Source: Oscillospiraceae bacterium | Lineage (GTDB): Bacteria; Bacillota; Clostridia; Oscillospirales; Oscillospiraceae | Direction: 5' to 3' | Length of the DNA: 64,000 bases | Assembly: GCA_009780435.1 (NCBI GenBank) | Contig: WRAB01000003.1 | Span: forward strand, 62,001-126,000 | In this document: positions 37,041 to 45,434 of the stretch, piece after piece | Numbering within the stretch: position 1 is the stretch's first letter | Layout of the letters: each line of letters opens with the position of its first letter | Translations under genes and position numbers: made by a program | The notes under the pieces: model-generated | What the model was told of the DNA's origin: nothing | Databases searched by the model: none | The model's input: the letters and a program-made list of their open reading frames with translations, nothing else

Positions 37041-38153
37041 TTAGATCAGCAGCATCACATCCGCATAGGGCAACCCGAACTCCTCGGCTACTGCCCGGCA
37101 AGTCATCTGTCCGCCGTAGCAGTTTACGCCGGGCGCAAGCCCCGGCTCCGCCTGTAGAGCCGCCTCCAGTCCCAAATTGGCGATCATCGTCCCGTAGCGC
37201 AGGGTCGCGTTGGTCAGCGCCACGGTGGACGTCCGGGATACGGCCCCCGGCATATTGGCTACGCAGTAGTGAATTACGTCATCTACCACGAAGGTGGGGT
37301 CGTCGTGATACGTCATCTTTGTGGTCTCGCAACATCCGCCCTGATCCACTGCCACGTCTACAATCACACTGCCCGGCTTCATCTTCGCTAAATACTCCCG
37401 CTTGATCAACTTCGGTGCCGCCGCACCGGGGATAAGTACCGCCCCAATGACCAGATCTGCTTCCACCACAGCGGCCTCAATGGCGGGTGCTGTACTGTAG
37501 ATGGTCTGTATCTGCTGACCGAAGATATCATCCAGATAAGTCAGCCGGTCTAAGTTATTGTCGATCATCGTCACCTGGCCGCCCAGCCCGATGGCCATCT
37601 TACAGGCACTGGTCCCAACCGCACCGCCGCCGATGATGACCACCTTGCCCCGTGCCACGCCGGGTACACCGGCCAGGAGCACGCCCCTGCCGCCCACGGG
37701 TTTTTCCAGGCACCTGGCCCCTACCTGGACACTCATCCGCCCGGCAATTTCGCTCATGGGCTTTAAGAGCGGCAGGCCACCGTGTTGGTCCTCAATGGTC
37801 TCATAGGCCACCGCTTTGACCCGCTTTTCGAGTAACTTTTCCGTCAGGATGCGATCCGCCGCCAAGTGGAGATAGGTGTACAAAATCTGCCCATCCTGCA
37901 TGAGATCGTATTCCGCCGCCAGAGGCTCTTTGACTTTGACAATCATATCGCTCTTTTCCCAGATCTCTTTGGCCGCAGGCAAAATGGTCGCCCCCATTGC
38001 GGCGTAATCCTCGTCGGAAAACGAGGAACCCGCACCTGCGCCCGCCTGGACGTACACCGTGTGGCCAAATAGCGCATACTGCTTGACATTCTCCGGCGTG
38101 AGTCCTACCCGGTACTCATGGGTTTTAATCTCCTTTACGCATCCAATTATCAT
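37041..38153 (-). CDS. ald: alanine dehydrogenase
   Basis: Ald (370 residues) interconverts alanine with pyruvate and ammonia using NAD. MIIGCVKEIKTHEYRVGLTP is the N-terminal signature, AYETIEDQHGGLPLLKPMSEIAGR holds the substrate-binding region (shortened: LLKPMSEIAG), and GGGAVGTSACKMAIGLG is the Rossmann loop near 175. In fermenting clostridia it supports alanine use or formation; in spores it helps alanine-triggered germination in some species. AAAAAAGGAG lies before the ATG. Confidence 0.96.
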   Translation of the reverse strand: MIIGCVKEIKTHEYRVGLTPENVKQYALFGHTVYVQAGAGAGSSFSDEDYAAMGATILPAAKEIWEKSDMIVKVKEPLAAEYDLMQDGQILYTYLHLAADRILTEKLLEKRVKAVAYETIEDQHGGLPLLKPMSEIAGRMSVQVGARCLEKPVGGRGVLLAGVPGVARGKVVIIGGGAVGTSACKMAIGLGGQVTMIDNNLDRLTYLDDIFGQQIQTIYSTAPAIEAAVVEADLVIGAVLIPGAAAPKLIKREYLAKMKPGSVIVDVAVDQGGCCETTKMTYHDDPTFVVDDVIHYCVANMPGAVSRTSTVALTNATLRYGTMIANLGLEAALQAEPGLAPGVNCYGGQMTCRAVAEEFGLPYADVMLLI

Positions 38154-38192
38154 TGTATTCTTACTCCTTTTTTGGAATTTATCGTTTGCATC

Positions 38193-38221
38193 TTGACAAA
38201 ACCGTGTTTTCTGACTATAAT
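38193..38221 (+). promoter_or_regulatory. tRNA-Leu promoter
   Basis: TTGACA (38193-38198) and TATAAT (38216-38221), spacer 17, 14 bases before the mature tRNA. Full consensus as expected for a stable RNA. Confidence 0.9.
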
Positions 38222-38235
38222 GACCCTTGCGTTAT

Positions 38236-38320
38236 GCGAGAGTGCTGGAATCGGTAGACAGGCACGTTTGAGGGGCGTGTGTCCTATGGCGTATGGGTTC
38301 AAGTCCCATCTCTCGCACCA
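38236..38320 (+). tRNA. tRNA-Leu (anticodon GAG)
   Basis: An 85-nt class II tRNA. The acceptor stem GCGAGAG/CTCTCGC has seven pairs and an encoded ACCA end. The anticodon stem CACGT/GCGTG frames the loop TTGAGGG, giving GAG for CUU/CUC codons with G at position 37, the target of TrmD. A long variable arm and the GTTCAAGTC T-loop are present. Confidence 0.95.
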
Positions 38321-38324
38321 GCTT

Positions 38325-38358
38325 CCCCACGGGACAAGTCCCGTGGGGGTTCCTTTAT
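38325..38358 (+). terminator. tRNA-Leu terminator
   Basis: CCCCACGGGAC / GTCCCGTGGGG hairpin starting 5 bases after the tRNA and followed by GTTCCTTTATTT. Confidence 0.85.
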
Positions 38359-38370
38359 TTGATCTATTAC

Positions 38371-38484
38371 GGCGGGCAAAGCCCGCCTATACCAAGGTTT
38401 TGCTTCGCAAAACGCTTGGCGCCGCACTTGCGGCGGGCTGAAGCCCGCTGGGAGAAGCGAGTTACATTTCGCAACTTGCTTCTT
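38371..38484. repeat. cluster of five consecutive palindromes
   Basis: Side-by-side hairpins: GGCGGGC-AAA-GCCCGCC (38371-38387), CCAAGGTTTTGC-TTC-GCAAAAC with CTTGG (38392-38419), CGCCGCA-CT-TGCGGCG (38420-38435), GCGGGCT-GA-AGCCCGC (38433-38448) and AGAAGC...GCTTCT (38453-38484). No coding frame fits. The layout is like the hairpin cluster near 49.2 kb. The stretch from 38321 to 38622 otherwise holds only terminators. Confidence 0.6.
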
Positions 38485-38563
38485 TTGCGTTTGATGGGAC
38501 TTATCATAGCGAATTTTTTTTACTTTGTCAAAAATTTTTTATACGCTACCGCTTCCACCAAGA

Positions 38564-38595
38564 AAAGTCCTGTAACCTCGCAGTTACAGGACTTT
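38564..38595. terminator. terminator of the kdgK operon
   Basis: AAAGTCCTGTAAC / GTTACAGGACTTT, 13-bp perfect stem with loop CTCGCA, 28 bases after the kdgK stop on the minus strand and ending in TTTTC. Confidence 0.85.
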
Positions 38596-38622
38596 ACCAT
38601 GTCAGTCTAGTTAAGCCGTTTT

Positions 38623-39645
38623 TTAGCGCTGCACACGGCCGGAGGCATTGCCTGCGGCTAAGGCCTTCACTTCATCCACGCTCATCAGATTAAAGTCCTG
38701 CTCAATTGCATGTTTGAGACAGGACGCCGCCGTCGCAAAATTAATGGCATCTTGGTTGCTATACCCCTGCATCATTGCGTAGATCAGCCCGCCGCCGAAG
38801 GAATCGCCGCCGCCAACTCTGTCTACGATATGAATGAGATATTCTGGCGCAAAGCAGACGCTGCCGTCTTCATACAACATGCCCGACCACTTGTTGTCGC
38901 TGGCCGAGAGGCTCCCCCGCAACGTGATGGCCACTTTGGAGATTCCAAACCGCTCGCTGAGCTGTTTTGCCACGGAGGCATACCCCTCTAAGCTCAGCTC
39001 TCCCTTTTCAATATCGGTACCCGCTGCGCTGATGCCGAATACGTCGTGGGCGTCTTCCTCGTTGGAAATGCACACATCAACATAGGGCATGAGCTTACTC
39101 ATCACCTCTTGGGCCTGTTCACGGGTCCATAGCTTATTGCGGTAGTTAATATCACAACTGACCACGATGCCACGTTCTTTTGCGGCTTTGACCGCATCCA
39201 TACACGCCTGCGCCGCATCTTCGCCGAGGGCGGGGGTAATGCCTGTGAAATGGAACCACGTAGCTCCTTCAAAAATTTCTGCCCAGTTAAACTCTCCCGG
39301 CTTCGCCAGCGCAATTGCCGAGCCCGCTCGGTCATAAATCACCTTAGAGGCCCGCTGAGAGGCGCCCTTTTCTACATAATACGCACCCAGTCGATCTCCG
39401 CCACGCAGCATAAAGCTTGTGTCAACGCCATATTTCCGCACAGCGTTCACGGCACTTTGCCCGATCTCATGTTTGGGTACTTTGGTCACAAAGGCAGCCG
39501 GGACTCCATAGTTTGCCAGGGATACCGCCACATTGGCCTCCCCGCCGGCATAGCTGGCCTCAAATGATTCCGCCTGTACAAAACGCAGATAGCCGGGCGG
39601 GTTTAAACGCAGCATAATCTCGCCGAAACATACAATTTTATTCAA
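38623..39645 (-). CDS. kdgK: 2-keto-3-deoxygluconate kinase (PfkB family)
   Basis: This 340-residue sugar kinase phosphorylates 2-keto-3-deoxygluconate to KDPG. The PfkB N-terminal AGGEANVAVSLANYG and the C-terminal catalytic motif RVGGGDSFGGGLIY near 280 are present. The KDPG aldolase gene lies 13 bases upstream in the same operon, which fixes the role. The start is a TTG with GGAGG upstream. Confidence 0.9.
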   Translation of the reverse strand: MNKIVCFGEIMLRLNPPGYLRFVQAESFEASYAGGEANVAVSLANYGVPAAFVTKVPKHEIGQSAVNAVRKYGVDTSFMLRGGDRLGAYYVEKGASQRASKVIYDRAGSAIALAKPGEFNWAEIFEGATWFHFTGITPALGEDAAQACMDAVKAAKERGIVVSCDINYRNKLWTREQAQEVMSKLMPYVDVCISNEEDAHDVFGISAAGTDIEKGELSLEGYASVAKQLSERFGISKVAITLRGSLSASDNKWSGMLYEDGSVCFAPEYLIHIVDRVGGGDSFGGGLIYAMMQGYSNQDAINFATAASCLKHAIEQDFNLMSVDEVKALAAGNASGRVQR

Positions 39646-39658
39646 AGTAGCACCCTCC

Positions 39659-40297
39659 TCAGCCTAAGCCTTCCACGTATTTTTTTGCAAGTGCGGTGAT
39701 TTTGTCAAATTCACCGGCTTCCACCCAGTCCTTATTTACCAGATTGCCGCCGACCCCAAAGCCCACGGCGCCCACAGCGAGAAAGTCCTTCAGATTTCTC
39801 TCATTCACGCCGCCCACAGCCAAAAACTTTAGATGGTTCAACGGCGCACGGATTGCTTTGAGATAGTCCACCCCTAAGCTCCCCATGGGGAACAACTTGA
39901 TAAAATCGGCCCCCGCCTCGTGGGCGATCATACACTCGGTGGGTGTCAGTGCGCCGGGGATGGAGACAAGGCCCATTTTGCGCACTTCCGTAATGAGCGT
40001 CGGATTTGTGACAGGGGTGATGATGTACTGTGCACCGGCCTCGGCGGCCATGTCAAGCTGCGCTCTCGTGCACACGGTTCCCGCCCCCGCCGATACGCCT
40101 TCTTTGACAAGGGCACGTATGGCGTTCGCCGTTGTAGCAAACGAATCGGGATCGGACTGGTTGAACGTGACTTCGATCATCTTAATGCCGCCTTGTCCCA
40201 AGGCCTGTGCCAGGGGGATAATTTGTTCCTCCCCCAGTCCCCGCACAATGGCGACTAGCTTGTTGTCAAGGACCGCTTGAATTGTATGTTCTCTCAT
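39659..40297 (-). CDS. eda: KDPG/KHG aldolase
   Basis: The 212-residue class I aldolase splits KDPG into pyruvate and glyceraldehyde 3-phosphate. Visible family features are VAIVRG, MIEVTFNQSDP with the catalytic Glu, GAGTV, QYIITPVTNP, and ADFIKLFPMG with the Schiff-base Lys (near 134). AGGAGCGGC precedes the ATG. It is the middle gene of adh-eda-kdgK. Confidence 0.94.
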   Translation of the reverse strand: MREHTIQAVLDNKLVAIVRGLGEEQIIPLAQALGQGGIKMIEVTFNQSDPDSFATTANAIRALVKEGVSAGAGTVCTRAQLDMAAEAGAQYIITPVTNPTLITEVRKMGLVSIPGALTPTECMIAHEAGADFIKLFPMGSLGVDYLKAIRAPLNHLKFLAVGGVNERNLKDFLAVGAVGFGVGGNLVNKDWVEAGEFDKITALAKKYVEGLG

Positions 40298-40314
40298 AAT
40301 CGCCGCTCCTTTGC

Positions 40315-41460
40315 CTATAGTGCGGTGCGCAGAAGTTCTTCAAACAGCTCCCGACTCACCGGGCGGGGGTTTGTCTTGACGTGGGCCATGGACGTCTGGA
40401 TATTATCCAGTATATACGTGATGTCAATTTGATCGGCAGAGACATATTCGGTCAGCTTTGTCGGGCATTCCAGCTCGGCGCAGAGTTGTTCCACAACTGC
40501 AATGGCCGCCTCGGCCAGTTGACGCTCATTCTTCCCGCCGGGATCGACGCCGAGGGCCTTTGCCACATCGGCATACTGTGGGATGGCGTGCTCCAGGTTG
40601 AGCCGCATGGAGGGGGCAAGGAAAATCGAGCAGGAGTCGCCGTGGGGGATGGATAGGATGGCGCCCACCGGCTGGCCTACAATGTGTGCAAGGCAGGTTC
40701 CCACTGTGATGGCGCAACCCGCAAAAAAGCTACCCAATAACAAATCCTGACGGGCCTGTATATCGGCGGGATTTTTGTACGCCTGCACAATGCTTTTGGA
40801 AATCAGTTCAATGGCCTTGAGGGAATACATCCTGGAGATGTCGTGGGCAAATATGGAAGAGTAGGATTCAATGGCGTGGGTCAATGCGTCCATACCGGTG
40901 GCCGCAGTCACCCGGGGCGGCATGGAAACAGTCGTCTTCGGGTCAAGGATTGCAACCTGGGCAATCATAGCGGTGTGAAATATCGCCTTTTTAAAGCCCT
41001 TTTCCGGGTTGTACACAACACTCACTTTAGTGGCCTCGGCTCCGGTGCCGGCTGTTGTGGGAACGGCAATAAACAGGAGCGGGATCTGTTCCACTGGCTT
41101 TCCGCCAAGCTGGTAGTCCACCGTCGCGCCGCCGTTTGTCGCAATCAGGGCGATGGTTTTTGCCGCATCTAACACGCTGCCGCCACCGATGGCTACCACG
41201 GCGTCACATCCAGATGAAATACACAGCTCTGCGCCTGCATCAATGACGGCGAGATCGGGTTCTTTTACAACTTTATCGTAGAGCACAACGCCTACACCCG
41301 CTTTTTCTAGGGACTCCTGCACCGTTTTTACCGATGGGGCCTCGGCACTGAACACCACTAAAAAGACCTTGTTTTTTCCGTACCACTCCAGCACAGAGGG
41401 AATCTCCAAAATCGTGTCCTCTCCGAGAAGAACTTGTCTGGTCGTTACAAAATCAACCAC
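40315..41460 (-). CDS. iron-containing alcohol dehydrogenase
   Basis: A 381-residue group III (Fe) dehydrogenase. GGGSVLDAAKTIAL near 90 is the NAD-binding loop, PTTAGTGAEATKVSVV the family signature, and ATGMDALTHAIESYSS with later HIVGQPVGAILSIPHGDS supplies metal ligands. GTG at 41460 is preferred because AGGGTGG lies upstream; a TTG 21 bases earlier lacks a site. In this operon it probably reduces or oxidises a sugar acid or its aldehyde; the substrate is unknown. Confidence 0.9.
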   Translation of the reverse strand: MVDFVTTRQVLLGEDTILEIPSVLEWYGKNKVFLVVFSAEAPSVKTVQESLEKAGVGVVLYDKVVKEPDLAVIDAGAELCISSGCDAVVAIGGGSVLDAAKTIALIATNGGATVDYQLGGKPVEQIPLLFIAVPTTAGTGAEATKVSVVYNPEKGFKKAIFHTAMIAQVAILDPKTTVSMPPRVTAATGMDALTHAIESYSSIFAHDISRMYSLKAIELISKSIVQAYKNPADIQARQDLLLGSFFAGCAITVGTCLAHIVGQPVGAILSIPHGDSCSIFLAPSMRLNLEHAIPQYADVAKALGVDPGGKNERQLAEAAIAVVEQLCAELECPTKLTEYVSADQIDITYILDNIQTSMAHVKTNPRPVSRELFEELLRTAL

Positions 41461-41497
41461 GTAAACCACCCTTTCATTCAATCAATAAAATAATAAC

Positions 41498-41520
41498 CAT
41501 ACAGGTTCACTACCTATATG
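41498..41520. promoter_or_regulatory. operator-like palindrome in front of the sugar-acid operon
   Basis: CATACAGGT-TCACT-ACCTATATG is an imperfect 9-bp palindrome (one mismatch) between the minus-strand promoter and the dehydrogenase start. It is a candidate site for the GntR-type regulator encoded 1.3 kb away. Confidence 0.5.
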
Positions 41521-41526
41521 TTCTTA

Positions 41527-41555
41527 ATTCTAGCACACCGTCCTGTCTATTGCAA
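41527..41555 (-). promoter_or_regulatory. promoter of the adh-eda-kdgK operon
   Basis: On the minus strand TTGCAA (41555-41550) and TAGAAT (41532-41527), spacer 17. Transcription would begin close to the palindrome at 41498-41520. Confidence 0.65.
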
Positions 41556-41594
41556 CATAAATTCCAGCACAAGCAAAATGTTTCATAAAATATA

Positions 41595-41623
41595 TTGACA
41601 TTTTCACAAATCACTATTATACT
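41595..41623 (+). promoter_or_regulatory. promoter of the UPF0303-yhcH unit
   Basis: TTGACA (41595-41600) and TATACT (41618-41623), spacer 17, divergent from the sugar-acid operon. Confidence 0.65.
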
Positions 41624-41670
41624 TTTTACACAACAGATCGCAAACATGTATCGAACGGAGGTTGTTACTT

Positions 41671-42138
41671 ATGGATTTCAGTTATGATAATCTAGTAAAG
41701 CAGGAACAGCAGCTTGTGCTACCCGAATTTAACAGTGATGTGGCATACAAGCTGGGCATGATGATGATTGATCGCGCAAAAAAAGAGGGCAAAGTCATCG
41801 CAGTCTCTATCACAGTTGCCAAGCAAAATATGTTCCACTACGCCCAAGACGGACTCGGGCCGGACGCCGACAACTGGATCAGACGTAAATCCAATGTGGT
41901 GTATGAGTATCAGAAGAGCTCCCTCCTGATAGGACTCAAGTTGGAACGTGAAAACTCCACCCTGATCGCCCATGGCCGCAACCCCAATGACTTTATGGTC
42001 AACGGTGGATCTTTCCCCATCATTGTGAAAGGCGCAGGCGTGATTGGCGCCATCACTGTAACCGGTCTCCCCCATTGGGACGACCATGAATACGTGACAA
42101 TGGCACTGGCAGAACACCTGGGTGTATCAATTCAATAG
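41671..42138 (+). CDS. UPF0303 / HbpS-like (DUF336) protein
   Basis: The 155-residue protein matches the UPF0303 family: LGMMMIDRAKKEGKVIAVSI and later SFPIIVKGAGVIGAITVTGLP with HxxDHEYV. Some relatives bind haem or cobalamin; others sit in sugar and sugar-acid operons with no known role. ATG at 41671 follows ACGGAGG; the frame opens at a TTG three codons earlier. yhcH follows after 37 bases. Confidence 0.88.
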   Translation: MDFSYDNLVKQEQQLVLPEFNSDVAYKLGMMMIDRAKKEGKVIAVSITVAKQNMFHYAQDGLGPDADNWIRRKSNVVYEYQKSSLLIGLKLERENSTLIAHGRNPNDFMVNGGSFPIIVKGAGVIGAITVTGLPHWDDHEYVTMALAEHLGVSIQ

Positions 42139-42175
42139 TATAAATCTGCAATGAAAACGATAAGGAGGAACAATC

Positions 42176-42643
42176 ATGATTTTAGACAACATTAAAAATG
42201 CAAAGAGGTACTACAGCTATAGTGACCGTGTCAAGACCGCTCTGGAATACCTAGAAGAAAACGCCGAAGCGCTGATCACCATGGAGGCGGGCCGCGTCGA
42301 CATTGACGGCGACAACATCTATGCGCTGGTTCTGGATCGCCCCTGTGATCCAGACTACGACTCCTACTGGGAAGGCCACCGCCTGTACCTGGACATCCAC
42401 TACGTAGCCGACGGCGAAGAATGGTTTGGATGGGCGCACATCTCTGATATGACCGAAATGGAATACGTTGCCCAGATCCCGGGAGAACACGCAAAATACA
42501 AAGATAAGCGCCACGCGGGATCCTACTTCCTGATGCGCAAGGGCGATTTCTGCCTCACCGACCTGGAGGATATCCACGCCCCCAGCATCTATCGCCCCAA
42601 CTCCCCTTTCCTGCGCAAAATTTGCGTAAAAGTGAAGCTGTAA
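42176..42643 (+). CDS. YhcH/YjgK/YiaL family protein
   Basis: This 155-residue cupin-like protein belongs to DUF386, which includes NanQ, YiaL and TabA. GHRLYLDIHYVADGEE with LMRKGDFCLTDLEDIHAP shows the conserved Glu and His residues that bind a metal. Relatives act as sugar or sugar-acid anomerases or accessory proteins in sialate, gulonate and galacturonate operons, fitting the neighbourhood. A terminator follows at 42657-42703. Confidence 0.92.
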   Translation: MILDNIKNAKRYYSYSDRVKTALEYLEENAEALITMEAGRVDIDGDNIYALVLDRPCDPDYDSYWEGHRLYLDIHYVADGEEWFGWAHISDMTEMEYVAQIPGEHAKYKDKRHAGSYFLMRKGDFCLTDLEDIHAPSIYRPNSPFLRKICVKVKL

Positions 42644-42656
42644 TCTATAGTCTTGC

Positions 42657-42703
42657 AAAAACAACAAGCACCGCGCAGAACATTGCCGATGCTTGTTGTT
42701 TTT
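42657..42703 (+). terminator. terminator after yhcH gene
   Basis: AAAAACAACAAGCA / TGCTTGTTGTTTTT, 14-bp perfect stem around a 19-base loop, with T-run. Confidence 0.85.
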
Positions 42704-42812
42704 GATCGGAATAAAAGGCAACTTGCAACTTATGGCTTTTCATGTATAATGGAACGGGCAATGCAAGATATCTTAAAAATTTGATCAAAACTTAAAGTTG
42801 GAGGAAAGTTTG

Positions 42813-43898
42813 GTGCAGGTACAAGGACGACAGTATTTATACAAGATCGTATATGATACTTTGAAGCAAGAAATATTGGATGGGATATACACATACAGCG
42901 TCATCCTACCCTCCGAACGGGAAATTTCGATTCGCTTTGATGTTGACCGCACAACAGTCCGCAAGGCGCTGGAATTGATTGTGGCCGACGGCCTTGTGGA
43001 AAAGCGCGCCGGAGTGGGAACCCAGGTCATTTACAAACCAGATCAGCCGGTGGCAACACCTTTAGGCAAGGACAAGCTGGTCGGGTTTTTTATTGTTGAA
43101 AACGGCAAAACCAATAAAAAGATATCCCAGCCCTTTTATTCCGATTTATTTTACCACGTGGAAAATCAGTGCAAGAAGCATTCTGCCAATGTGATTTATT
43201 CCACCATTAAAGATAAGGACGATTTGGGCGGCATGATTTCCCAGCGGGGATTTTCGGGCATTATTTTTTGCAGTAAGACCGACGGCAGCTATGTAGAGAT
43301 CGCTCAAAGCCATGGCATCAAGGTTGCCCAAATCCTCGGCTACAATGATCGTGGTCTAACCATACGGTACGACAGCGCCGAAATCGGAAAACTTGTAATT
43401 GACTGCCTTGTGGAAAAAGGACACCGTGAAATTGGCCTGATTACAGGACCCAATGATTTTGGCACAACGAGTGATCGGATGCGGGGCATTTTGCTGGCCA
43501 TGTACAGTCACGGGCTGGATCTGAAAAAGGAATTGATCTTTGAAGGGACCTGGGAGCACGAGAGCGGATATGACTGTACACAGCAGATACTTGCCCTCAA
43601 AAACAGGCCCTCCGCTATTTATGTATTTAACGATATGATGGCAATGGGCGCCATGCAGGCCATCGCCGACCAAGGACTGAAAATCCCAAAAGATATCAGC
43701 CTGATTGGCAGTGACAACATGGATAAAATGCGCCTCAGCAGCCAGAACCTCACCACAGTAGACATTAATATCGCATCTATGGCCGAAGTGGCAATTGATT
43801 ATTTTTTCAATGATGGTTACCACTATATTGATGGCACAAAAATTATTGTCCCGGTCACCTTTTTGGAAGGCAACACAGTGAAGGATTTGAACCAATAA
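42813..43898 (+). CDS. GntR-type regulator with LacI-like ligand domain (AraR type)
   Basis: The 361-residue repressor has an N-terminal winged helix (about 5-75: LPSEREISIRFDVDRTTVRKALELIVADGLVEKRAG, shown in parts) and a C-terminal periplasmic-binding-like domain (about 85-350) with HREIGLITGPNDFGTTSDR and ISLIGSDNMDKMRLSS. This is the AraR architecture, where sugar binding releases DNA. GTG at 42813 has GGAGG 8 bases upstream; a TTG 15 bases earlier has none. It sits between the catabolic genes and the TRAP transporter, so it probably controls both. Confidence 0.9.
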   Translation: MQVQGRQYLYKIVYDTLKQEILDGIYTYSVILPSEREISIRFDVDRTTVRKALELIVADGLVEKRAGVGTQVIYKPDQPVATPLGKDKLVGFFIVENGKTNKKISQPFYSDLFYHVENQCKKHSANVIYSTIKDKDDLGGMISQRGFSGIIFCSKTDGSYVEIAQSHGIKVAQILGYNDRGLTIRYDSAEIGKLVIDCLVEKGHREIGLITGPNDFGTTSDRMRGILLAMYSHGLDLKKELIFEGTWEHESGYDCTQQILALKNRPSAIYVFNDMMAMGAMQAIADQGLKIPKDISLIGSDNMDKMRLSSQNLTTVDINIASMAEVAIDYFFNDGYHYIDGTKIIVPVTFLEGNTVKDLNQ

Positions 43899-43919
43899 TC
43901 ATAATACGACTCATCACCC

Positions 43920-43960
43920 AACAGCCTGTTTGGTCTAACGACACAAGCAGGCTGTTTTTT
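43920..43960 (+). terminator. terminator after the regulator gene
   Basis: AACAGCCTG / CAGGCTGTT stem followed by six T. Confidence 0.8.
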
Positions 43961-44047
43961 GCGAAAAATATTGAACAAAATTTCATATTGAGAATTGTGC
44001 TAAATGTCTATAATTGGCCTTTGGCAGGATATTCTGCTGTAAAACTA

Positions 44048-44076
44048 TTGACAGCACAACGTAATATTGGTAAACT
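44048..44076 (+). promoter_or_regulatory. possible TRAP transporter promoter
   Basis: TTGACA (44048-44053) and TAAACT (44071-44076), spacer 17. A second, weaker box TATAAT lies at 44009-44014. The 317-base gap 43899-44215 also contains an imperfect GTTGTT/AACAAC dyad (about 44095-44175) that could be an operator, and no gene. Confidence 0.5.
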
Positions 44077-44215
44077 TCTAACCACAAAATAGCACCAGTT
44101 GTTTTCTTGTTGTTGTTTTTTAAGTTTTAATCTTGTTTTTGCAATATAAACAGACAACTGAAACAACAAGTGGTGTTTATTGTGTCAATTCGTGAAATGA
44201 ATGGAGGATTTTGAA

Positions 44216-45304
44216 ATGAACAGAAGAACAGCTAAGGTATTCGCAATCATGCTCGCAGTCGTACTCATGTTCTCATTGGTCGCATGCGGCGGCCAGCCTG
44301 AGACAACGCCTGCTCCAGCCGCTCCAGCGCCCGTAGAAACACCGGACACATCGGAAACGGAAGAACCCGCAGACACACAGGAACCCGCAGCCGTCGAACA
44401 TATCTTCCGTCTGGCTGAGACGAATGCAGTAGATCATCCGACCAATATTGGCAACCTTGAATTTGCCCGCCTTGTTGAAGAGCGCACTAACGGCAGAATT
44501 CAAATCGAAGTCTTCCCCGCCGGACAACTTGGAGACGAAACCGCCGTCGTGCAAGAACTTGTAATGGGCACCATTGATTTTGGCCGTGTTTCCGTCTCCC
44601 CTGTGTCTACTTTCAGCCCCGGCCTCAACGCCATGCAGTTGCCGTTTTTATATCGGGATGCCGACCACATGTGGGCAGTTCTCAACGGGCCAATCGGTGA
44701 GGAGCTTCTGGCCGAGGTCGAATCTGCCGGCTTGGTCGGTTTGACTTGGTATGACTCCGGGTCAAGAAATTTCTACACCAATACACTACTTGAAACAATG
44801 GACGATTTCCCGGGCGTTCGGATTCGTATGATGGACAACCGCCTGATGATGGGCATCGTAGAAGCCTTTGGCGGCACCCCCATCGCCATGGGGCTGGGCG
44901 AAGTTTACGGCGCATTGCAAACCGGCGTGATTGACGGCGCAGAAAACAATGTGATCGCCTATGAGTCCTGGAGCCACTACGAAGTAGCCCCCTATATGCT
45001 TATGACCGGCCACTTACGTATCCCCGAAATTCTCATGGCCAGCAGACAGGCGATGCAACAGTTGTCCGCAGAAGATCAAGCGATTATTAAGCAAGCCGCC
45101 CATGAAGCCCAACTCTACCAGAGAGCCTATTGGACTGTGCGAGAAGTAACCGCTATGGAAAATGTCCTGCAAAACCCAGACGTTGTCATTACCGAGATGT
45201 CTTCCGCGGAATGGCAGAGAATGGCAGACGCCGTCGCCCACCTCCACGCTGAATTCGGAGAGGGCCACGAAGAACTAATCGAGCGGATCATAAACACGAG
45301 ATAA
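44216..45304 (+). CDS. TRAP transporter solute-binding lipoprotein DctP
   Basis: A 362-residue exported binding protein. The signal peptide ends in the lipobox LVAC, and a Pro/Glu/Thr linker follows (residues 30-65). The mature part has the DctP pattern: NIGNLEFARLVEERTNGRIQ, FPAGQLGDE, and GLTWYDSGSRNFYTN including the Arg that binds the ligand carboxylate. TRAP proteins import acidic solutes; next to KDG kinase and aldolase, a uronate or aldonate is likely. GGAGG lies before the ATG. A hairpin separates it from dctQ. Confidence 0.93.
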   Translation: MNRRTAKVFAIMLAVVLMFSLVACGGQPETTPAPAAPAPVETPDTSETEEPADTQEPAAVEHIFRLAETNAVDHPTNIGNLEFARLVEERTNGRIQIEVFPAGQLGDETAVVQELVMGTIDFGRVSVSPVSTFSPGLNAMQLPFLYRDADHMWAVLNGPIGEELLAEVESAGLVGLTWYDSGSRNFYTNTLLETMDDFPGVRIRMMDNRLMMGIVEAFGGTPIAMGLGEVYGALQTGVIDGAENNVIAYESWSHYEVAPYMLMTGHLRIPEILMASRQAMQQLSAEDQAIIKQAAHEAQLYQRAYWTVREVTAMENVLQNPDVVITEMSSAEWQRMADAVAHLHAEFGEGHEELIERIINTR

Positions 45305-45344
45305 CAATAAACGCCGTAATTTAAAGAAGCCATTTATAGTGACA

Positions 45345-45413
45345 AAAAGCCACCCCGCTTTGAGCAACATCCGTTAAAACGGGACGGTTGCTGTTCAAAG
45401 CGGGGTGGCTTTT
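45345..45413 (+). terminator. attenuator between dctP and dctQ
   Basis: AAAAGCCACCCCGCTTTGA and its exact 19-base complement enclose a nested GCAAC/GTTGC stem, then TTTTATTT. It is expected to end most transcripts after dctP. Confidence 0.85.
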
Positions 45414-45434
45414 ATTTCAGAAGGAGGTCATTAT

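Noticed and set aside
38236-38484. Integrative-element attachment site at tRNA-Leu
   Set aside because: No direct repeat of the tRNA 3' end and no integrase gene occur in the window.
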